DNA of 64,000 bases from assembly GCA_019925095.2 (NCBI GenBank), contig CM034392.1:193501-257500 (forward strand). The letters run 5' to 3'. The notes beneath the pieces are model-generated. The model did no database searches and was not told where the DNA came from. It worked only from the letters and a program-made list of their open reading frames with translations. Below are positions 1 to 9,783 of the stretch, piece after piece. The stretch comes from Dendrolimus kikuchii (taxonomy: Eukaryota; Arthropoda; Insecta; Lepidoptera; Lasiocampidae). Position 1 is the stretch's first letter, and every line of letters starts with the position of its first letter. The translations under genes were made by a program, and so were the position numbers.

Positions 1-178
1 CATTGTATATCCCCAAATTAAGCAAGTCACGCTTGTGTTATGGGTAATATACAACGGACTACTCTGGGGCCGATCCCAGACACCCAGACCATAGTAAATA
101 ACGGAGAAAATACGTTTCCGAAATTTACTATACCAGGAATCGAACCCGGAGCCTCTACGCTCAACCACAGAGGCCGTA
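1..178 (-). mobile_element. SINE-D copy 1 (tRNA-like SINE), cut by window edge
   Basis: Read on the minus strand, it carries the tRNA-like head (tgtggttgagcg), then a B-box-like ggttcgattcctgg, then the conserved SINE-D body ending at the window edge. The (TTA)n tail lies outside the window. About 35 bp between the A- and B-box regions are missing compared with copies at 37.3 and 60.4 kb. Confidence 0.75.
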
Positions 179-181
179 CTG

Positions 182-360
182 TGTGTAATGTTTTTTTTAT
201 TGATTTAATCTATTTTTTATTTATAATAAAAAAAAAAATTAGCATTCGTAGCTTCTTCTCTATGTAAACTATAAGTGTGCGAAATTCCATACTCCTCCGT
301 CCGCGCAATTTTCGTAAAAATGCGTACAAAGTTTATGCTTCACGTATTAATATATAGACG
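182..360 (+). repeat. Repeat N fragment
   Basis: Matches about 28.95-29.13 kb and 41.73-41.88 kb (shared stretches such as catactcctccgtccgcgc and ttgcttcac). No coding capacity. It abuts SINE-D, as repeat N does again near 35.0 and 40.2 kb. Confidence 0.6.
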
Positions 361-872
361 TACGAAGTAAGTACTCAGCGTAAAGGGACTCGAAAAAGCA
401 AGTACGTATTGTACGACGGATTTAGTATACGGCGGCTCAGCAATTTATTTGGTCCATTACTGCGGAGCCCTGGGAAATACCCGAAAACCCATTTTTATAA
501 TCGAATGGATCACTTCTAAGAAATTGGGATACACAGAATGACGACTCGGCGTCCTTATTGTGCTACTAAACAAATATAGTTCCATTATGTTGAAAGATAT
601 CAATCAATACGATACGCGTTGGCATCTTCAAATAAGCTAAGAGCTAATATCTCGAGACATTATTCTTTTTGTTGTGTTTTTTTTTTATAGTTCGTGGCTT
701 ACGACGTGACACTAATGGCTCCATATTTTCTATCGATGTCCCCGACTAAAGTAGACGTTTCCAAATTATGAGAACTACCGTCTCAGAATATATTTTGTTT
801 CGTAGTGCTGACGGACGTAATGTGAGGTAGATTTTATTTTCGTGATTTGAATTTTGGGTAAATTATATATAC
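361..872. other. Unassigned AT-rich sequence
   Basis: No repeat family, RNA gene or credible ORF recognised. Confidence 0.5.
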
Positions 873-1140
873 CACGGTCGTGGTAGCGTAATGGCCAGCG
901 CACGCGTCCCAGACTCAGAGGGCGCGGGTTCGATCCTGGCCGGAACGCATGCACCACTTAGGTAGTTTTCTGACCTAATGTGTATATTGTTACCATTACC
1001 ACGTGCTAACAACGGTGAAGGAAAACATCGTGATGCAACCTGCACATCGAGATAACCGATGTGTCAAACCTGCCAAGGGTATACTGTCCATTTCCCTGTA
1101 GTGGGAGACCCGAGCCCAGAAGTGGGGCATTTATGGGCTG

Positions 1141-1143
<3 letters not shown>
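873..1143 (+). mobile_element. SINE-K copy 1 (tRNA-derived SINE)
   Basis: The first 75 bp resemble a tRNA: an A-box-like tagcgtaatgg and a B-box gggttcgatcctgg. A body follows (acatcgtgatgcaacctgcacatcgag...) that recurs on the minus strand at 40.8-41.0 kb. It ends directly in a long (TA)n tract, either its tail or its target. It is a SINE head and not a functional tRNA gene: the anticodon arm is not convincing and the head is joined to a repeat body. Confidence 0.75.
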
Positions 1144-1214
<71 letters not shown>

Positions 1215-1224
1215 CATATATATA
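1144..1224. repeat. (TA)n microsatellite
   Basis: About 80 bp of nearly uninterrupted TA dinucleotides with a few G or C interruptions at the distal end. Confidence 0.95.
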
Positions 1225-1431
1225 CTAGAGTTTACCCCGCGGCCGCGCCGCGGGTCAACCTCTGGTGCGTGTCTCTTGTTTAAAGAGCAAGTAGTACAGG
1301 TTACATTGTATTATTTTTTTATATATTTGCCCCCGAAAGATTCACTTCATTTTATATCACAAACTATACCACCCCCGTCTATATGAAACTAGATAAATAA
1401 CAAAACTTGACAAAAATGACAAAATAAATAA

Positions 1432-1707
1432 CGGACCCAGTGGACCCAGTGGATCCAGTGGACAAAGTGGACCCAGTGGACCCAACGGATCTAGTGGACA
1501 AAGTGGACCCAGTGGTTCAAGTGGACCCAGTGGGCCCAGTAGTCTAAGTGGACCCATTGGACCCAGTAAACTCAGTGGACCCAGTGAACCCAGTGGACCA
1601 ACTGGACCCAGTTGACTAAGGGGATCAAGTGGACACAGTGGTCCAAGTGGACCCAGTGGACCAAGTGGACCCAGAAGACCCAGTAGACCCAGTGGACGAA
1701 ATGGACA
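1432..1707. repeat. 9-bp minisatellite (ggacccagt)n
   Basis: About 30 degenerate units of ggacccagt (variants ggatccagt, ggacaaagt, ggttcaagt) in tandem. An open frame on the minus strand would read as Gly-Pro-Leu repeats, but this is a by-product of the 9-bp period (three codons) and not evidence of a protein. Confidence 0.92.
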
Positions 1708-1732
1708 AAATCACAAAACCAGTCCTAGTTTC

Positions 1733-2057
1733 CAGGATAAACTTTACATAAATCTATCTCAAAATGTATCCCATTATACGGGATAAAAAGTATCCCTTGG
1801 CCACTCTCGGTATTCAAATTATATATGTACCGAGTTTCAGCCAAATCGGTCCAATAGTCTTTCCATAAAAGGATAACAAACAAAAAGATCAATATATTTT
1901 TATCCCGGAAACTATCGCATTTTTCGGGATAAAAAATATCCTATGTTCATTGTCGGCATCGAAAATATAATGTATACTGAGTTTCAGCCAAATCGGTCCA
2001 GAAGTTTTCCGTGAAAACGGAACAGACAGACAGACAGAGTTACTTTCGCATTTATAA

Positions 2058-2061
<4 letters not shown>
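1733..2061 (-). mobile_element. Hel-P copy 1, Helitron-like fragment
   Basis: Minus-strand reading starts at the (TA)n boundary with attataaatgcgaaagtaac. Two related modules follow, each with ggaccgatttggctgaaac and a gggataaaaagtatcc-like block (around 1790-1860 and 1930-2010). That duplicated module arrangement parallels the double 5' module of Hel-H at 3.8-4.6 kb. No terminal CTAG seen. Assignment to Helitrons is by resemblance to common lepidopteran repeats. Confidence 0.5.
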
Positions 2062-2132
<71 letters not shown>

Positions 2133-2136
2133 TACC
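2062..2136. repeat. (AT)n microsatellite
   Basis: About 70 bp of AT dinucleotides. LINE-A copy 1 begins at its right edge and Hel-P ends at its left edge. Confidence 0.93.
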
Positions 2137-2480
2137 GAAGTAAGAAACAGAGTTGGTCTGAAAGAGAGTGTCGGGGTGAAGGAAAGGAAAGGAATGCTGC
2201 GGTGGTTCGGGCATGTGGAAAGAATGACTAAACAGATATACAATGCAAAAGTGGATGGATGCAGAAGTCGTGGAAGGCCACGACACACCTTCCATGATCA
2301 AATTGATCGTGTACTAGCGGAGGATGATGTCAGGAGCCTTAAGAACAGACGAGTGTGCATGACAAGAGTTATGAATGTCAAAGAAGCAAGTGAGGTGTGT
2401 AAGAATGGGCCTAAATGGCGCTCTGTTGTTCGTGCCTACCCCGCAAGGGAACTGGCGTGAAGTTATGTATGTATGTATGC
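2137..2480 (+). mobile_element. LINE-A copy 1, 5'-truncated 3' end
   Basis: Encodes the C-terminal region of the LINE-A ORF (LRWFGHVERMTKQIYNAKVD ... ending PARELA*), followed by gaagttatgtatgtatgtatg. It lacks the 15-bp segment encoding HDERM that longer copies carry between FGHVERM and TKQ. Inserted next to (AT)n. Open reading frame through the end, but truncated, so not a gene. Confidence 0.85.
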
Positions 2481-2701
2481 TGTATTACTGGCACCCTGTC
2501 TTTATTAACTGTTGGAAAATGTTTTAAATGACAAGATTCTGCAGTTTTAGTTTGACGTTTATTATTGAAGGTAATCTATTCTAAATTCCAGCGTATTAAC
2601 TTCTATATGTAGAAAATTTGTCTGTGACATTACTTATTAGTTTTACAACGAAAACGTTATAACTGTAGCCATACATACAATGACAATAATAATAATATAT
2701 A

Positions 2702-3288
2702 GACCCTCAGGGTGGCGTTGTGGCGAAGCCTTAGGTGAGTAGCGACACCTCGTACCTGACTCCGGGGGTCAAAGCAAGGCCCCCGCCTCCGTGCTTGCCT
2801 TAGCCAGCCGGCGCGGATTGCAGATCGCTAGAGCTAAGACTCAAGCTCCAGGGATGGAAGTGATAAATGGCATCACGTGCGAAGTAGCTTCGGTGAACCT
2901 GCAGCCCACCTCTCTACACCCCTTAGCTACTCACACCCATGTTACTGTTGTCTTCTATGGCATTTTTTGGGGCCCATGCAGAGAGTGGCGAGTCACCGTC
3001 TGCCTATTTTTCCATGTTCCCTGATCATTGCGACGGGCAGACGCCATAGTCCCCATAGTCCCAGACCTAGTACCACTAGCAGTTCACCCGAATAGCCTAT
3101 TTGTCGTCATTTCCCACAATAGTCCTACACAGGGATAATCGCCGGCCAGTGTCACGCCACATATACATTAAATTTGTCACAGGGCCTCTACGTGTTGGCC
3201 TTCCCATCGCCTCACGCAAGCCCTCCAAATGTCCGGGCCATTTTTATGGCCCGTGGTCTTAAGACATACAAGAATAATATTGATGATC
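2702..3288 (+). repeat. Repeat G copy 1, retroposon-like
   Basis: About 585 bp beginning gaccctcagggtggcgttgt and ending with the inverted pair gggccatttttatggccc, then cccgtggtctt and an AATA-rich tail. Homologous copies lie at 45.0-45.5, 48.8-49.1 and 50.0-50.5 kb. The AT-rich tail and 3'-anchored copies suggest a LINE 3' UTR or SINE. No RT motif seen. Class unresolved. Confidence 0.7.
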
Positions 3289-3476
3289 ACCTTCCATGAT
3301 CAAATTGATCGTGTACTAGCAGAAGGTGATGTCAGGAGCCTTAAGAACAGACGAGCGTGCATGACAAGAGTTATGAATGTCAAAGAAGCAAGTGAGGTGT
3401 GTAACAATTAGCCTGAATGGCGCTCTGTTGTCCGTGCCTACCCCGCAAGGGAACTGGCGTGAAGTTATGTATGTAT
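3289..3476 (+). mobile_element. LINE-A copy 2, truncated
   Basis: Begins at ccttccatgatcaaattg and ends gaagttatgtatgta. Directly abuts the tail of repeat G. It has an in-frame stop (aacaattag) where other copies read AAG AAT AAG. Confidence 0.85.
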
Positions 3477-3840
3477 TTTGAAGAAATTGATGTAGTGTCA
3501 ACTTTGGTATATTTAGTAGGGGGTGTCAGTGATTTGATTGAAAATTTCGATTGTTATTCATCACTCGTGCCGTTAAGACGTAAATTAGCTTTCAACCCCT
3601 ATGTATATGCAAATGAAATACTTTAAAAGGCGACGCGGTTTCGCCCTTGCCAACCCTCCCCCCATTTCCCAAGAATGAGCGCATATTGCTTTAATCTTAC
3701 TGTTTGATCGGATGCGTCTTCTCATACCTTAGGGCACGTTAGCATCCAAATGAATATTGGTGTGGCCTAACATCGATGCGCTTTCTTACATAATATTTTA
3801 CAACCATTATCTACAATACTTACATGTATATATAAGTATA
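3477..3840. other. Unassigned sequence
   Basis: No convincing feature. Ends immediately before a Helitron terminus. Confidence 0.5.
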
Positions 3841-4616
3841 CTAGCTGTGCCCGCAACGTCGTCCGCGTGGAATTTGCTTTCAAAACCCTCCGATTTTGAA
3901 ACATTCTTCATTGGTGCTCCGCTCCTATTAGTCTTAGCGTGATGATATATAGCCTATAGCCTTCCTCGATAAATGGGCTATCTAACACTAAAGGATTTTT
4001 CAAATCAGACCAGTAGTTCCTGAGATTAGCGCGTTCAATCAAACAATATTAGTATATTTGGCTACAACACTAATACTTACATTTTAAATATCGCGATATC
4101 TATTGAATGAAACGTCCGAATTGAATAATTCAAAAAGTTCTAGAAAGGTATTGAATTCTTCTTGAATATGGAGTAATTTATTTTGATAAGGATTAATACC
4201 AAGGTACAAAATAAAGAGTTTTTGAAGCGACGGCATTTTAATTATTTAAAAAAATAAAAGAAAACACTTATTGTGAGATAACTACAATAGTTAGACATAT
4301 GGTTACGCGATATTTTTTGTAGACAATTATATGTTCTGCAAAGTGGTAGTACATTATTTTGTTCTATAATCAATAGTTTTCGCAGCGCACGCCGTGTAAG
4401 GATTTTTTCGGGTCATTTTTTTACACCTTGGGTTACATTATTGGACTTTTAGTAAGGATCCCTAATTTTTTTTGAAAATATAATATACCCTATAGCCTTC
4501 CTCGATAAATGTACTATTCAACACTGAAAGAATTTTTCAAATCGGACCAGCGGTTCCTGAGATTAGTGCGTTTAAACAAACAAACAAACTCTTCAGCTTT
4601 ATAATATTAGTATAGA
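3841..4616 (-). mobile_element. Hel-H copy 1, complete non-autonomous Helitron
   Basis: On the minus strand it starts TCTATACTAATATTATAAAG at 4616 and ends ...cagCTAG at 3841. The plus-strand flanks are A at 3840 and T at 4617, the A^T insertion expected of Helitrons, with no target duplication. It is 776 bp and carries no Rep/helicase. The 5' module (cgctaatctcaggaac ... cctcgataaatg) is present twice, at about 4477-4616 and 3943-4056, around a roughly 420 bp interior. The copy at 24.4-25.2 kb is the same length, so this structure was mobilised as a unit. Confidence 0.85.
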
Positions 4617-5205
4617 TTTATATTGATTTTGTTCTTATACGTATTGTTTATACTTATCATTTAATTTATCATTATTTATAAATTGCACCATCGTCAGTAT
4701 TAAAAACCTATCAATACCTGCCAAGGGTTGCCTGGAAGAGATCGCCATTCAATTCAAAATATTTTTTGTTTGGCTAAGAATTCTAATTTCATTTTAAAAA
4801 CTTATTTATTGATTAGCGTTACATTTTCACCGCATTTGAATCTTTTACGTCATCGTTAAATATAGTTAAAAAATCGAGTAATTGCGGAATTAAGTACCGT
4901 GGTGGCAGCAACGCGGCACGCAACATCGACGATGCTTACGAAGCGAACACTAGTAACGATCGCACCACCTGTGTTATTGTTTGCCCGTTTCCGTTCTAGA
5001 AATTTCGACCTAATGAACTACGTGGTCGTCCGAAAATTTCGGTCAACAATGACTGCGCGCAGCTCGTCGCGCATATAATATATATTTGTGGTGCACGCTG
5101 ATGGTGGTGGTTCTAGGATACCCAGGTCGATGTAATCGTAGAAGTTAAACACTGTTAGTTGGTGAGAACTTGTAATAATATTACTTTACATAAGAAAGCG
5201 TCTGC
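4617..5205. other. Unassigned sequence
   Basis: No repeat family or ORF that I can support. Confidence 0.5.
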
Positions 5206-5272
5206 CTTCAGCTTTCCATCAAGTGGGCCGTCTGCCTGTCTGTTGATCCCCTGCAATAAAAAAAAAAAAACA
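5206..5272 (+). mobile_element. SINE-B copy 1, 3' end only
   Basis: Only the last 50 bp of SINE-B (tttccatcaagtgggccgtc ... gcaataaa) plus a poly(A) of about 12. Strongly 5'-truncated. Confidence 0.8.
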
Positions 5273-5379
5273 ACCCAAACGGAAGAAGCACAAAAATGCA
5301 ACTACAATGTTGCTAGTAAAAAATATTTTATGTTGATGTTGCCAACAATGACTAATTAAATGCGATTGTGTAAGCTGAC

Positions 5380-6650
5380 GATACTCAATCTACGGCTGAA
5401 TAAGCAGCAGCTTTCGACCTTAGCGTCAAAACAATATTGGCCCATTTTCATCAAATTGGCAAGGTCAAAGCTTGACAAATGGGTGCCTCATGAACTCAAC
5501 GATCACCAGCGCGAATTAGGCGTCGAGACTTGCACTGCTCAACAGGCACATAAAGGGATGAGTTTTGAATCGCATTGTTACCTGCGACGAAAAATGGATT
5601 CTGTTTCACAATCGCAAGCGCTTTTCAAAGTAGTTGGATCCAGGTTCAGCCTAAACAATGTACATACATACATACATACATAACTTCACGCCAGTTCCCT
5701 TGCGGGGTAGGCACGAACAACAGAGCGCCATTTAGGTCTATTCTTACACACCTCACTTGCTTCTTTGACATTCATAACTCTTGTCATGCACACTCGTCTG
5801 TTCTTAAGGCTCCTGACATCACCCTCCGCTAATACACGATCAATTTGATCATGGAAGGTGTGTCGTGGCCTTCCACGACTTCTGCATCCATCCACTTTTG
5901 CATTGTATATCTGTTTAGTCATTCTTTCATCATGCATTCTTTCCACATGCCCGAACCACCGGAGCATTCCTTTCCTTACCTTCATCCCGACATTCTCTTT
6001 CAGACCAACTCTCTTTCTTACTTCGGTATTACGAACGCGGTCCGCGAGCGTCACTCCGCAGATTTTGCGCAGTGCTCGCATCTCAACCGCGTTTACTCTA
6101 CTTTCATGCTCTCTCTTCCATACCCAACTCTCGCTCCCATACGTGAGCGTAGATACCAGCACCTAAACAATGTCTTAAATGAAAATTTACCCCTAGAAAG
6201 TGGTGTGGTCTAGCGCCGGTGTGATTCAGCACAGTTTCTTACCAAACGGGATGAGCATTACTGCAGATGTTTACTGTGAAGAATTGAACACAATGATGGA
6301 GAAGCTAGCACGTCTCCAACCAGCTTTGGTCAATCGTTCGTTTCCGCTGGTCCTGCACGATAACGCGCGGCCTCATACTGCATAGCAGACGGTTTCCAAG
6401 TTACAAGAGCTGGGGTTGGAAGGTCTCCGTCATCCGCCATACTCACCAAACCTTGCGCTTTCAGACTTCTATTTTTTGCAGAGTTTGCATAACTTCGTGG
6501 CGGAAGAAAAATTTAATAGCCGAGAGGCAGTACAAAATGCATTTGATGAATTTCTTGCCTCCCGTCAAGCTGATTTCTTAAAAAAGGGCATCAATAAACT
6601 GCCGCAGCATTGGCAAAGATGCATCGATTGAATGGGTGATTACTTTGATT
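5380..6650 (+). pseudogene. mariner transposase relic, split by LINE-A
   Basis: Decayed mariner-type transposase. The first half contains KLDKWVPHELN and, after frameshifts, VTCDEKWILF with the first catalytic Asp. The second half (6200-6631) has LHDNARPH (second Asp) and PPYSPNLALSDF (third Asp). Exactly 34 residues separate the last two, giving DD34D, and a TAG at 6383 interrupts the frame. LINE-A copy 3 sits between the halves with a 12-bp target duplication. The N-terminal DNA-binding part and terminal inverted repeats were not found. Inactive. Confidence 0.85.
5662..6161 (-). mobile_element. LINE-A copy 3, inserted in mariner
   Basis: A 500-bp 3' end with an intact 158-codon open frame (starts LTYGSESWVWKREHE, ends PARELA*). 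The target duplication cctaaacaatgt is perfect at 5650-5661 and 6162-6173, which fixes the boundaries. The (ATGT)n tail is at the 5662 side. Confidence 0.93.
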
Positions 6651-6817
6651 AATAGAAGTAAAAAAAAATATGCTTTAACTTAGTTCATAAAAAACGGCAA
6701 TTTCTTGGAAAATGAAAAAACAAAATTTAATTAAGAAATTGGTAAAGCAGCCGACCTTATATTTCATACCACAATTACGTTTGTCCATAATGTCTAAGGA
6801 TATACATTCTCTGAAAC

Positions 6818-6975
6818 ATACATACATACATAACTTCATGCCAGTTCCCTTGCGGGGTAGGCACGAACAACAGAGCGCCATTTAGGCTTATTCTTACACA
6901 CCTCACTTGTTTCTTTGACGTTCATAACTCTTGTCATGCACGCTCGTCTGTTCTTAAGACTCCTGATATCACCTC
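6818..6975 (-). mobile_element. LINE-A copy 4, short 3' end with target duplication
   Basis: A 158-bp 5'-truncated copy flanked by the perfect 10-bp duplication tctctgaaac (6808-6817 and 6976-6985). Tail catacatacataca on the left. Confidence 0.93.
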
Positions 6976-7261
6976 TCTCTGAAACAATTACATTAAAAGG
7001 AGTTGTTTGTTTTTATAAAATAAATTCGTACGTAATTATAATATAAGTACACTATTATAATTAAGATTGTAATTATTTTGTTATTTTTCACCGTCACGGA
7101 GATGTATCATTGTTGGTAATGGAGAGGAATATATGATTATTTTTTGAGCAGAGAACGGCATAGTTTCCGTTTGGAAGGTACTGATCTGAGAGATCTGAAT
7201 CAAGTCATGTCAAAAACATCTCAAATAAGCGTTCAAGTATGAAGAGAATAATCGTGGCGAA

Positions 7262-7535
7262 TTAAAAAAAAAAATATATTGTAGGAGACCAGCAGACAGG
7301 CAGACGGCCCGCTTGATGGAAAGCGATTACCATCGCCTATGGACATTTGCAACAGCAAAGTTGCTACAAATGCGCTGCTGCTCTCTTAAGGGAAACTGGA
7401 ACCTGGTCACTAATGCCGGAACACAACTCAAGGTTGTTATTGCGACATACTTTAGACCACCTGGCTGTGGGTTCTTAAGTCGCTTCTTACGACAGGCCGC
7501 CCCAACGCAGAAAATTTCTATCTCTTTTCTTCTAG
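7262..7535 (-). mobile_element. SINE-B copy 2 with internal deletion
   Basis: Poly(T) then the body in antisense. The segment from tagacca to ctaccacctgg is fused, removing about 40 bp between two ACCA repeats, as in microhomology-mediated deletion. The 5' end is degraded after aacgcagaaaattt. Confidence 0.85.
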
Positions 7536-8316
7536 GATCTCAATTCTTGGAATGGAGATCCAATGTCTCTATCTACTCCGGTGGGAAACAGACATGTTAC
7601 TACCTATATGTATGTCTGAGAAATAAGGTGTGATGTCATCAGAGTCTATAGATTGAGCAAATATTTCGCAAAAGAATTTTGTTTGAGGTTAATGAATTTT
7701 GGGGTAAGTACCTATAAAATGTTGTGTTAGGGATGTAAAACTTCGAGCCAAGGACTAAAATGTATCGTTTATCCCTAGAATATCCTTAGATCATGGTTCC
7801 AGCGAAGCATTACTTGCTTTTGTCCCGGCTGTAACTTATATAATACGGAGGGTCTTATAGGTACTACCCACATTTATACTGCATTATCTAATAATGACGA
7901 CGGCCTGGATCTCATGTTACTTGAGGCAGAATTTCCAAAACTCAATCCGGGCACCCTGGATGTTATGCGATCTATGGACTCGTTCGAATCCGCTCCGGCC
8001 AAATGTTGCAGCTTATAGTGAGAGTTTGTTGTTTCTCCAGATTCTCGGAAATTTGTACCGTTTGAGAGGAGTTTAGTGTAACAGTGTTTATTTCTGGTCG
8101 GCGAGTGTGCCGCCGCTATAATTACATCAGCACCTCGCGCGGCCACTACGCCCATACCACCGACTGGATATAAACTTTGGAATATTTCTACAACATTTAC
8201 TGTTCGTGGAGAAACCGGTCCATAGTATGCGCTCGTCGCTATTTCATAAACAAACATTAGATGACTCAATTTCAACCAAATTTATATTTGTACCAATTTC
8301 TAATGAACAGTTGACA
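7536..8316. other. Unassigned sequence
   Basis: Holds a 133-codon minus-strand open frame (7874-8275) with no recognisable domain, membrane pattern or motif. I do not call it a gene. Confidence 0.45.
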
Positions 8317-8400
8317 AGAGGAATAATATTTTCTTAAGTTTTCGCGACTTGTATAATACATAATAAAACTACGTTTTAACGGTTTTTGATTTTGGTTTTT

Positions 8401-8440
8401 CCGACGTTTCGGCCACTTTTCAGTGGCCGTGATCACGGAA
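8401..8440 (-). other. Hammerhead-like RNA fold in PLE-E 3' region
   Basis: Sense strand: ccgTGATCAcggccac, a 6-nt loop, then gtggccGAAACGTCgg. The stem ggccac/gtggcc followed by GAAAC and GUC resembles hammerhead stem II plus the GAAA box and cleavage triplet. The CUGAUGA box would read GUGAUCA with one extra C. The same fold is at 34242-34280. Hammerheads are known in Penelope-like elements; activity of this variant is inference. Confidence 0.4.
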
Positions 8441-8561
8441 GACAAAGATGTGAAGTGTCAACGAGTATTGTTAAAGTTTTATTTAGCCTACCGCCAACTT
8501 GTTAATTTTAACTTTGTTTATGGTTATTATTTACTCTATGGGAGCCTAATCTAATTTACTA

Positions 8562-8618
8562 CCGCTTCGCAACATGTTATGGCTTGAAGAGAAGAAGCGG
8601 CGCAAGAAACTCTTCAGC
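8562..8618 (-). other. Potential H-type pseudoknot in PLE-E 3' UTR
   Basis: Two interleaved stems: 8562-8568 with 8594-8600 (ccgcttc/gaagcgg) and 8582-8591 with 8610-8618 (gcttgaagag/ctcttcagc). The same module is in PLE-E copies at 20.9 and 34.4 kb and, with compensatory changes, in the Jockey-type LINE at 42.35 kb. Confidence 0.5.
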
Positions 8619-8982
8619 AAACATGCCTAGCTCTAATAATTTTATATAATATTAAAATGGGTGGAAGGAGAAATAAAAGTAATTATCAGTCTAGTTGGTT
8701 TGTGTTCCGTTGTACGCAGAAAGAGCTCACAGTGTCTTGAGGTCTGGCAGCTGGTTTTTTCTGGGTTTGGGTCTTAATAGTTTTGATAATTGGATCCCAA
8801 ACAGGTGGTGCTTGCCAACCATCTTCTCTATTGAAATTTGGGTGTTTTTGTTTACAATAGCCTCACGCATCATTCTAGGTATGAAACGATTCTCTTTCGC
8901 GAGGATTTGTGGGTTATCGAATCTGATGTAGAAGTCGAGAGGAATAAGTCATCGGAATTTCCGTAACCGCTGGAAACTTAGT

Positions 8983-9783
8983 ATTTTTAACCGACTTAAA
9001 AGAGTAAGAGATTCTTAAGCCATCATGCATATGTATATATTTTCATATATGTACAGCCATGACTGTCTTGTCCCTGAATCGATTTTGATCATAATTTTGC
9101 GTTGGAGTCAGCAAAATTTTCAAAATGATCTTCTATAAATTTTATGACTATTGAACTTTGGGTCCTAAAGATATAGCAGAAAATTGATTAAAATATGAAT
9201 TTTGAACCAATTTTGATCGTTCTTTTTGCATTGGTTTCAGTACAGATACAAGATAGTTCTTATATATACATACATACATAACTTCACGCCAGTTCCCTTG
9301 CGGGGTCGGCACGAACAACAGAGCGCCATTTAGGCTTATTCTTACACACCTCACTTGCCTCTTTGACATTCATAACTCTTGTCATGCACGCTCGTCTATT
9401 CTTAAGGCTCCTGACATCACCTTCTGCTAGTTCTTATAAATTTCATTGTTATTGCATATGTGTAATTTAAAACTACAACACCTTAAAGTCGGTGCCAAGT
9501 AAAATTTCAAAAAATTTAAGATTTCAACATGGTGTAAAAATATCGGTTTCTTTTATGCTAGAAAACTTTTATTTCAAGTCTGGAAAAGAGCAATAGTGCA
9601 GCATTCTAGCTTCGAAAGAATCATCTGTCACATTTTGTAAAGGAGAACTCATATCTTAGTGTTGTAAGACTTTGACTGAAAGCTCAGGCCAAATCTTAAG
9701 CATATCTTTAAATGTTGAAGCTGATCTCTATCAATGCCCATCCAGTGGCGGGCAGTGCAATGGTAAAATGAGGTTGAAAGCAC
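8983..9783 (+). repeat. Repeat I copy 1, carrying LINE-A copy 5
   Basis: Begins ttttaaccgacttaaaag, a sequence start seen also at 17.03 kb. The right half (9428-9783) is repeated in inverted orientation at 62985-63344. Contains caccttaaagtcggtgcc. LINE-A copy 5 interrupts it. Class unresolved; no coding. Confidence 0.7.
9265..9427 (-). mobile_element. LINE-A copy 5, inserted in repeat I
   Basis: Flanked by the 11-bp duplication tagttcttata (9254-9264 and 9428-9438). Its truncation junction (cttctgctag followed by ttcttataaattt) is identical to that of copy 26 at 63345, so the two loci descend from one insertion. Confidence 0.9.

Larger units (their letters stand above)
8327..8937 (-). mobile_element. 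PLE-E copy 1 (Penelope-like element), 3' part
   Basis: A 611-bp copy of the 3' portion of a Penelope-like element, sense on the minus strand. Its frame decodes, with frameshifts, to the end of the GIY-YIG endonuclease (compare IRFDNPQILAKENRFIPRMM at 34.7 kb), followed by the 3' UTR. The perfect 10-bp duplication agaggaataa (8317-8326 and 8938-8947) defines the ends. The 3' UTR holds a potential pseudoknot and a hammerhead-like fold. Confidence 0.9.

Noticed and set aside
873..950. tRNA gene candidates (also heads at 29.64, 40.24, 44.93 and 60.6 kb)
   Set aside because: A/B-box-like heads are joined to conserved non-tRNA bodies and simple tails in several copies, so they are SINEs. Clover-leaf anticodon arms are not convincing.
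1357..1557. Collagen-like Gly-Pro-Leu open frame
   Set aside because: Produced by the 9-bp minisatellite, whose period is three codons.
1059..2460. Ile-Tyr repeat open frames
   Set aside because: They are translations of (TA)n microsatellites running into LINE-A.
7874..8275. 133-codon minus-strand frame as a host exon
   Set aside because: No motif, no splice context I can defend, no second copy, and no upstream or downstream partner.
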